Shown: piece by piece, positions 1 to 4,210 of the stretch
Layout: every line of letters begins with the position of its first letter
Position numbering within the stretch: position 1 is the first letter of the stretch
Assembly (NCBI GenBank): GCA_003510525.1
Contig: DOMD01000005.1
Coordinates: 1 to 5,923 of the forward strand
Direction of reading: 5' to 3'
From: Candidatus Omnitrophota bacterium
GTDB lineage: Bacteria > Omnitrophota > Gorgyraeia > Gygaellales > UBA12090
DNA: 5,923 nucleotides
Made by a program: the position numbers and the translations under genes
Notes under the pieces: model-generated
The model's input: only the letters and a program-made list of their open reading frames with translations
Told to the model about the DNA's origin: nothing
Database searches by the model: none

Positions 1-2
1 CG

Positions 3-404
3 GCTGAATTTGTGGGACGATTCCAAAAGGAAAGGCCCGGCCTGGCGGCAATAGCCTTAAACACCAATACCTCAATCCTTACCGCGGTAAGTAATGACTA
101 CGGCTATGAGATAGTTTTTGCCCGGCAGGTAGAGGCCTTAGGCGAAAGCGGCGATGTGGCTATAGGCATATCCACCAGCGGAAAGGCCAAGAATGTGATT
201 ATGGGGATAAAAAAGGCCAGGGAGATGGGGCTTAAGACGATATGTCTTTCCGGAGGCGCGGGCGGAGAGTTAAGTAAGGCCGCTGAGCTCTCTTTTATTG
301 TTCCGTCTCCGGTTACCGCCAGGATACAGGAAGCGCATATCACCATAGGGCATATTATCTGTGAGTTGGTTGAGGATGAGTTGTTCAGGGTAAGCAGTAA
401 ATAA
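3..404 (+). CDS. gmhA: Phosphoheptose isomerase GmhA (5'-truncated by window edge)
   Basis: Cytoplasmic SIS-domain enzyme that isomerises sedoheptulose 7-phosphate to D-glycero-D-manno-heptose 7-phosphate, the first step of ADP-heptose synthesis for LPS core. The frame is open from the window edge, giving about 133 residues of a family usually near 190, so roughly the first third lies upstream. The GTG at 12 is an internal valine, not a start. Visible family signatures are AEFVGRF at the left edge (its Glu matches the catalytic, metal-binding Glu65 of E. coli GmhA), NDYGYE, RQVEALGESGDV, the sugar-phosphate loop GISTSGKAKNV, and the C-terminal RIQEAHITIGH, whose Gln and last His match the Gln172/His180 metal and catalytic positions. 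The residues I can check are intact, so the enzyme should be active. rfaE2, a later enzyme of the same pathway, follows 66 bp downstream. Confidence 0.93.
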   Translation, partial: AEFVGRFQKERPGLAAIALNTNTSILTAVSNDYGYEIVFARQVEALGESGDVAIGISTSGKAKNVIMGIKKAREMGLKTICLSGGAGGELSKAAELSFIVPSPVTARIQEAHITIGHIICELVEDELFRVSSK

Positions 405-407
405 AAA

Positions 408-461
408 TAGTTGATAGTTTATAGCATTAAAAACAACAGCTATAAACCATAAACTAACATT
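408..461. repeat. Short inverted repeat built of 7-bp units (element 1)
   Basis: This AT-rich intergenic sequence between gmhA and rfaE2 has two arms. The left arm reads as heptamers TAGTTGA (408-414) and TAGTTTA (415-421). The right arm reads as TATAAAC (441-447) and CATAAAC (448-454). GTTTATAGC at 417-425 is perfectly complementary to GCTATAAAC at 439-447, giving a 9-bp stem with a 13-nt loop. TAGTTTAT (415-422) can also pair with ATAAACTA (449-456), so the hairpin can slip by one unit. It lacks a GC-rich stem and a clean U-tract, so a terminator role is not supported. It resembles the two longer heptameric elements further along the window. Confidence 0.6.
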
Positions 462-470
462 TTGTTCTAT

Positions 471-950
471 ATGCGTAATAAGATAAAGACAAGAAAAGAA
501 CTTAAGGAGATACTTTCTGCTCTTAAGAAGCAAAGCAAAAAGATCGTTTTTACCAACGGCTGTTTTGATATCCTGCATTATGGTCATATAAAGTATCTTC
601 AGGATACTAAGGGCCTGGCTGATGTATTGGTGCTCGGCTTAAACAGCGATTCTTCGGTAAAAAAGATTAAAGGTTCAGCCCGGCCGATAAACAAACAGCT
701 TGATCGGGCCCGGGTATTGAGCGCGTTATCCTGCGTGGACTATCTGACTATTTTTTCCGAGGATACCCCGTTAAAATTAATAAGGTTGATTCAGCCGGAT
801 GTGTTAGTTAAAGGAGGAGACTGGCAGGCAGAAAAGATTGTGGGAGCGGATTTTGTGAAAAGCCGCGGCGGAAAGGTGATGGCCATACCTTATATCAAGG
901 GATATTCCACAACTCAGCAGATAAAAAAAATACGCGAATTGAGCGTCTGA
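471..950 (+). CDS. rfaE2: D-glycero-beta-D-manno-heptose 1-phosphate adenylyltransferase (stand-alone RfaE2/HldC)
   Basis: Cytoplasmic nucleotidyltransferase that joins heptose 1-phosphate and ATP to form ADP-D-glycero-beta-D-manno-heptose, the activated sugar for LPS inner core. With the ATG at 471 the protein has 159 residues, the size of the second domain of bifunctional HldE; no kinase domain is attached, so HldA must be a separate gene. Motifs are TNGCFDILHYGH (residues 28-39, containing the HxGH nucleotide-binding signature), GLNSDSSVKKIKG with RP (57-72), VKGGDW (113-118), and YSTT (145-148) near the end, the family's C-terminal phosphate-binding motif. A TTG at 462 is also in frame, but the ATG fits better: the extra residues have no family counterpart. 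There is no obvious Shine-Dalgarno for either start. The stop overlaps the thiD2 start (TGATG), suggesting translational coupling. Confidence 0.93.
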   Translation: MRNKIKTRKELKEILSALKKQSKKIVFTNGCFDILHYGHIKYLQDTKGLADVLVLGLNSDSSVKKIKGSARPINKQLDRARVLSALSCVDYLTIFSEDTPLKLIRLIQPDVLVKGGDWQAEKIVGADFVKSRGGKVMAIPYIKGYSTTQQIKKIRELSV

Positions 951-1378
951 TGGATAAGGGCATACTCCGGATTATTGATGCTAACCAGAATCGGCTCTTA
1001 GAGGGTTTACGGGTCTGCGAAGAGATAACGCGTTTTATAATTTTAGATAAAAGGCTCACTTTGAATTTTAAAAATCTGCGCCATAATGTAACAGACCTGA
1101 CTAAGAAATGGAAGATTAAAGATATTCACCTCTTAGATTCTCGCGACAGCCTTAAGGACATAGGAAAGCCCTCAATTAAAGAAGAGCTGAAGAGAAGAAA
1201 TTGCCAGGATATATTTTTCGCGAATATCCAGAGGGCCAAAGAATCAGCCAGAGTTTTAGAGGAATTTTCCAAGTTAGAAAATAAAAGGATATCCGCGGGC
1301 TTTAAAGATATTCGCTACCGGCTATATCAGATTGAAAAAAATTCAGATAGTAAAATTAGGAATATACGCGGTAATTGA
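950..1378 (+). CDS. thiD2: ThiD2-type hydroxymethylpyrimidine phosphate kinase, stand-alone
   Basis: This 142-residue protein matches the ThiD2 domain, usually met as the N-terminal half of ThiD2-ThiE fusions and known as a monofunctional kinase converting HMP-P to HMP-PP in thiamine synthesis. Signatures are RIIDANQNRLLEGLRVCEE (residues 7-25), FKNLRH (40-45), SRDSLKDIG (64-72), ANIQRAKESARVLEE (91-105) and IRYRLYQIEK (121-130), after which fused homologues run straight into ThiE. Here the frame continues for 12 unremarkable residues and stops, while thiE starts in the +1 frame 47 bp before that stop. The sequence repeats internally: ANxxRxxExxRVxEE occurs at 11-25 and again at 91-105. The start is fixed by the TGATG overlap with rfaE2. 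The assignment rests on remembered family motifs; the kinase function is inferred from family knowledge. Confidence 0.85.
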   Translation: MDKGILRIIDANQNRLLEGLRVCEEITRFIILDKRLTLNFKNLRHNVTDLTKKWKIKDIHLLDSRDSLKDIGKPSIKEELKRRNCQDIFFANIQRAKESARVLEEFSKLENKRISAGFKDIRYRLYQIEKNSDSKIRNIRGN

Positions 1379-1949
1379 CTGTAGTGTTTGTGGAAAGAAA
1401 TCGCTCGCTGAGATAGCCAAAAGCTGTATAAAGGCAGGAGTTAAAATAATTCAACTCAGGGATAAAACCGAGGATGTTCAGGGATTTTATAGGAATGCCC
1501 TTTTGATAAGGAAGATTACGCAAGGAAAGGCTTTATTCATCATTAATGACCGCTTGGATATCGCTAAGTTAGTTAATGCCGACGGCCTGCATATCGGTCA
1601 GGACGACCTTCCGGTAGAAGCTGTCCGCGGACTGCTTGGTCCGGGAAAAATCATCGGGAAATCCTGCCATAGCCTCGCGCAGGCAGCCGCGGCGGAGAAA
1701 GAAAAGGTTGATTATATCAGCGTGGGCCCGATTTTCTCAACTCCCACAAAGCCGGATTATCCGGCCGTGGGTTTACAATTATTGAAAAATGTTCTTTCCA
1801 GGGTTAGCCTTCCGGTTACGGCTATCGGGGGAATTGATAAAAATAACATAGGATTAGTAAGAGGGGCAGGAGCCAAAAATATCGCCGTGGTCCGGGCAAT
1901 TTGTGAAGCCGGGGATATTGAAAAGGCGATAACTGATTTAAAATCCTAA
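1332..1949 (+). CDS. thiE: Thiamine-phosphate synthase ThiE
   Basis: TIM-barrel enzyme that couples HMP-PP with thiazole phosphate to give thiamine monophosphate. All the usual active-site motifs are present: QLRDK (residues 41-45, pyrophosphate and pyrimidine contacts), INDR (71-74), ADGLHIGQDD (83-92, with the Mg-binding Asp), GKSCH (109-113), VGPIFSTPTK (131-140) and AIGGI (164-168). VVRAI (186-190) has Arg where B. subtilis ThiE has a phosphate-contacting Ser; I recall Arg in ThiD2-linked ThiEs. The length of 205 is normal for the catalytic domain. The only plausible start is TTG at 1332, inside thiD2, without a Shine-Dalgarno; no ATG or GTG precedes the first beta strand (LGIYAVID). Translation may therefore depend on coupling to thiD2 or on a frameshift. 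The last codons and stop are formed by the first unit of the downstream repeat array. Confidence 0.93.
   Translation: MKKIQIVKLGIYAVIDCSVCGKKSLAEIAKSCIKAGVKIIQLRDKTEDVQGFYRNALLIRKITQGKALFIINDRLDIAKLVNADGLHIGQDDLPVEAVRGLLGPGKIIGKSCHSLAQAAAAEKEKVDYISVGPIFSTPTKPDYPAVGLQLLKNVLSRVSLPVTAIGGIDKNNIGLVRGAGAKNIAVVRAICEAGDIEKAITDLKS
1335..1341 (+). other. A7 homopolymer at the thiD2/thiE frame junction
   Basis: Seven consecutive A residues lie just after the conserved end of ThiD2 (RYRLYQIEK) and just before the first strand of ThiE. Removing one A joins the two frames, giving a continuous junction QIEK-IQIVKLGIYAVID with no loss of conserved residues. The run could be a site of polymerase slippage, of ribosomal +1 shifting, or a homopolymer error or real mutation. 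The sequence alone cannot separate these. Confidence 0.5.
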
Positions 1950-2072
1950 ATCCGAAACCCTAAATCCTAAACAAATCCAAAAGCTAAAATCATAAACCCA
2001 AAACACATGTTTAGAGTTTTATGTTTTGTGTTTTGAGTTTGTTTAGAGTTTAGGATTTAGAGTTTAGAGTTT
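1941..2072. repeat. Inverted array of telomere-like 7-bp repeats (element 2)
   Basis: The whole thiE-thiC gap is one imperfect palindrome built from heptamers. The left arm is AAATCCT (1941-1947), AAATCCG (1948-1954), AAACCCT (1955-1961), AAATCCT (1962-1968), then degenerate A-rich sequence. The right arm ends in TTTAGAG (2042-2048), TTTAGGA (2049-2055), TTTAGAG (2056-2062), TTTAGAG (2063-2069). CTAAATCCTAAAC at 1960-1972 is an exact 13-bp reverse complement of 2048-2060, and 1994-2006 matches 2028-2040 at 12 of 13 positions, leaving a loop around 2007-2027. The first unit overlaps the thiE stop codon and the right arm ends 8 bp before thiC. No TPP riboswitch core or clear promoter is visible inside it. 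A transcript would fold into a long, interrupted hairpin. Confidence 0.85.
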
Positions 2073-2080
2073 CTTTGACC

Positions 2081-3364
2081 ATGACTCAATTAGAATTAGC
2101 ATTGAATAATAAATCTTCCGAACTGATGGAAGCGGTATCTAAAAAGGAAGGGGTAAGTGTTTCTTTTTTGAAGAAGGGTATTGCTTCGGGGATAATTGTT
2201 ATTCCTAATAATAAAAAACGCCGGATTAAGAAGCCTTGCGCGATTGGTAAAGGCTTATCTACTAAAATAAACGTGAATATCGGGACATCCGGTGATGAAA
2301 TTGATGTCGGCGATGAGCTTCAAAAGTTAAAGGCCGCTTGTGTGGCCGGCGCGGATACGGTAATGGATTTAAGCGTGGGTGGAGATATCCCTAAAATAAG
2401 AAAAACCCTAATTAAGGATTCGGATATTCCTTTCGGTACCGTTCCCATATACGAGGCGGCTCAAAGCGCGGCTAAAAACAAAGGTTCTCTGCTTAAGATG
2501 ACTGCCAAGGACATCCTGGAGGTAATTCGCTCCCAGGCCGAAGGCGGAGTGGATTTTATGACTATACACTCCGGAGTTACTCAAAAAACAGTCGCGTTGG
2601 TTAAGAAAAGTCCGCGGGTTTTGGATATCGTCAGCCGGGGAGGGGCGATGTTAGCCAGCTGGATGTTTAATAATAAAAAAGAAAACCCGTTTTATGAGTG
2701 TTTCGATGAAATCCTGGATATCGCGTATGAGTATGATATTACCTTAAGCTTGGGTGACGGACTGAGGCCGGGTTCAATATTGGATGCTACTGATAGCGCC
2801 CAGATAGGGGAGTTGAGGCTTTTGGGAAAACTCGCCCGGCGTTCACGAAAAAGAAATGTCCAGGTGATGATTGAGGGGCCGGGGCATGTGCCTTTAAATC
2901 AGATTCAAAAAAATATAGACCTCCAAAAAAAACTTTGTGATAATGCCCCATTTTATGTTTTAGGGCCGCTGGTAACTGATATTGCTTCAACCCGGGACCA
3001 CATCTCAGGGGCTATCGGAGGGGCGCTGGCGGCAAGCTTAGGTGCGGATTTTTTATGCGTGGTCAGCCCGGCAGAACATTTGAGGCATCCTTCGGTTGAG
3101 GATGTAAGGGAAGGGGTGATTGCTTCAAAAATTGCCGCTCATAGCGCGGATATTGTTAAGGGGGTTAAGGGCGCGTTAAACTGGGATAGGGAAATGTCTT
3201 TGGCCAGAAAAAAGAGGGATTGGAAAAAACAGATATCTTTGTCAATTGACCCGGAAAGAGCCCAGGAATACCGCGATAGTTCTAAGCCTAAAGATACGGA
3301 TGTCTGCACTATGTGCAGTGAGTTTTGCTCGATAAAATTAGTTGAGGAATGTTTGCGGGTGTAA
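2081..3364 (+). CDS. thiC: Phosphomethylpyrimidine synthase ThiC (short form)
   Basis: Radical-SAM enzyme that rearranges aminoimidazole ribotide (AIR) to HMP phosphate, the pyrimidine half of thiamine. The 427 residues match the short ThiC form of anaerobes and archaea, without the N-terminal extension of the E. coli and B. subtilis proteins. Conserved blocks are VNIGTS, ADTVMDLSVGGD, FGTVPIYEA, DFMTIHSGVT, VSRGGAM, SLGDGLRPGSILDATD, EGPGHVPL, APFYVLGPLVTDIA and PAEHL. His269 (EGPGH) and His333 (PAEH) are 64 residues apart, as the two metal-binding histidines are in ThiC. The C-terminal 4Fe-4S motif has Cys409, Cys412 and Cys416 (CxxCxxxC, one residue shorter than the CxxCxxxxC of long ThiCs). 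A block usually reading PGYDH is STRDH here. ATG at 2081 is preferred to an in-frame TTG at 2075; neither has a good Shine-Dalgarno. The last four codons overlap the tRNA-Gly gene. Confidence 0.96.
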   Translation: MTQLELALNNKSSELMEAVSKKEGVSVSFLKKGIASGIIVIPNNKKRRIKKPCAIGKGLSTKINVNIGTSGDEIDVGDELQKLKAACVAGADTVMDLSVGGDIPKIRKTLIKDSDIPFGTVPIYEAAQSAAKNKGSLLKMTAKDILEVIRSQAEGGVDFMTIHSGVTQKTVALVKKSPRVLDIVSRGGAMLASWMFNNKKENPFYECFDEILDIAYEYDITLSLGDGLRPGSILDATDSAQIGELRLLGKLARRSRKRNVQVMIEGPGHVPLNQIQKNIDLQKKLCDNAPFYVLGPLVTDIASTRDHISGAIGGALAASLGADFLCVVSPAEHLRHPSVEDVREGVIASKIAAHSADIVKGVKGALNWDREMSLARKKRDWKKQISLSIDPERAQEYRDSSKPKDTDVCTMCSEFCSIKLVEECLRV

Positions 3365-3425
3365 TTCAGTGGTAGAATGGCAGCTTCCCAAGCTGTTTAT
3401 GGCGGTTCGATTCCGCTCACCCGCT
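3355..3425 (+). tRNA. tRNA-Gly, anticodon CCC
   Basis: A full cloverleaf can be drawn by hand. The acceptor stem is GCGGGTG (3355-3361) with CACCCGC (3418-3424). The D stem is ATTC (3364-3367) with GAAT (3375-3378). The anticodon stem is GCAGC (3380-3384) with GCTGT (3392-3396, one G-U pair), closing the loop TTCCCAA with anticodon CCC at 3387-3389. The variable loop has 4 nt. The T stem is GGCGG with CCGCT (one G-U pair) around the loop TTCGATT (3406-3412). The discriminator base is T, as is usual for bacterial tRNA-Gly, and no 3' CCA is encoded. The anticodon reads GGG glycine codons. The 5' end lies inside thiC: the thiC TAA stop occupies tRNA positions 8-10. Confidence 0.96.
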
Positions 3426-3429
3426 CTTA

Positions 3430-3527
3430 AAATATCAAAATGCAAATATCAAATATCAAAAATCAAATTCAAGAATTCAAAATTTCTAAAAATATTCTTG
3501 GAATTTGGTTTGTCATTTTGGTTTTGT
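3430..3527. repeat. Heptameric inverted repeat overlapping a gene start (element 3)
   Basis: The left arm is a run of 7-bp units: AAATATC (3430-3436), AAAATGC (3437-3443), AAATATC (3444-3450), AAATATC (3451-3457), AAAAATC (3458-3464), then AAATTC. The right arm (3494-3527) is its approximate reverse complement. CAAATTCAAGAAT (3464-3476) pairs with 3494-3507 with a single bulge, and CAAAATGCAAA (3436-3446) pairs with TTTGTCATTTTG (3509-3520), again with one bulge. The left arm carries two extra units. It begins a few bases after the tRNA and supplies the ATG, N-terminus and hydrophobic signal segment of the lipoprotein gene. Confidence 0.75.
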
Positions 3528-4198
3528 CCGGCTGTGCCACAGTTGAGTTAGCCCCCCGGCAGACCGTATTGTCCGGGCCTCAAAAAACAATACAACCGTC
3601 GCGAGGACTGTATCACCGCGTCCAAAAGGGCCAGACTTTGTGGAGGATTGCCAGGATTTATGGGGTGAGTATTGAGGAAATCCTTATGGCTAATACTATC
3701 GCTGATTCAACTCTCATTGCCAGCGGACAGTCAATTCTAATACCTGATAAACATAGAGCGCTTTCTCTTGATGCCTCGACTTTGCTCAGCTTCAATGGTG
3801 AACCGCGTAGTCGAACCATGGATTCATTGAATACCGGTGTGTCTGAAGATTTTATCTGGCCGGTGAAGGGTAAAATTGTCAGTGGTTTTGGGGATAAAAT
3901 CGGGAATTCACCCAGTAAGGGGATTACCCTGCGCCTCTACGCGCAATCCGATATTGTGGCTTCAGCTTCAGGAAGGGTTGTTTTCGCGGAAGAGAAATTC
4001 AGGGGTTACGGAAAGACTATAATTATCTCTCATCCTGAAGGCCTGATGAGTGTGTACGCTTCATTGTCGCGCATATTAGTCAAGCCGGGTGATTATATAA
4101 CCCGCGGGATGGCTATTGCTCAATGCGGCGGATTAATGCATTTTCAGATAAGGAAAGGCTGCATCTCGCAAAATCCTTATTATTATTTATCGCGCTAG
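3440..4198 (+). CDS. NlpD-like lipoprotein with LysM and degenerate M23 peptidase domain
   Basis: Predicted cell-envelope lipoprotein of 252 residues. A hydrophobic segment at 19-29 leads to the lipobox LSGC, with Cys32 as the lipidation site. One LysM domain (about 58-102; YHRVQKGQTLWRIA to ILIPD) should bind peptidoglycan. A LytM/M23 fold follows at about 138-250 (FIWPVKGKIVSGFG, GRVVFAEEKFRGYGKTIII, MHFQIR, NPYYYL). The usual metal ligands are mostly lost: the HxxxD region reads SKGIT (159-163), the HxH reads LxH (232-234), and the helper His in the Y-x-H position is Ser208. This makes it probably non-hydrolytic, like E. coli NlpD and EnvC, which activate cell-wall amidases. The amidase-activator role is inferred. 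ATG 3440 is the only credible start because a stop lies at 3428-3430; no Shine-Dalgarno is visible. The ATPase gene follows after 12 bp. Confidence 0.88.
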   Translation: MQISNIKNQIQEFKISKNILGIWFVILVLSGCATVELAPRQTVLSGPQKTIQPSRGLYHRVQKGQTLWRIARIYGVSIEEILMANTIADSTLIASGQSILIPDKHRALSLDASTLLSFNGEPRSRTMDSLNTGVSEDFIWPVKGKIVSGFGDKIGNSPSKGITLRLYAQSDIVASASGRVVFAEEKFRGYGKTIIISHPEGLMSVYASLSRILVKPGDYITRGMAIAQCGGLMHFQIRKGCISQNPYYYLSR

Positions 4199-4210
4199 AC
4201 ACACAATATT

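Noticed and set aside
405..470. TPP riboswitch or terminator upstream of the thi genes
   Set aside because: No CTGAGA or ACCTGA-type TPP core is visible here or in 1950-2080. The hairpin at 417-447 is AT-rich and not followed by a proper U-tract.
462..470. TTG start for rfaE2
   Set aside because: It adds three residues without family support, and the ATG at 471 is the better start.
1941..2072. CRISPR array
   Set aside because: Units are 7 bp and contiguous without unique spacers, and the two halves are inverted relative to each other.
2075..2080. TTG start for thiC
   Set aside because: It adds only two residues ahead of the ATG at 2081 and has no better ribosome-binding signal.
3342..3551. 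69-codon + strand reading frame crossing the tRNA
   Set aside because: It runs through the thiC end, the tRNA and repeat element 3 in a frame with no recognisable protein features. The known features explain the sequence.
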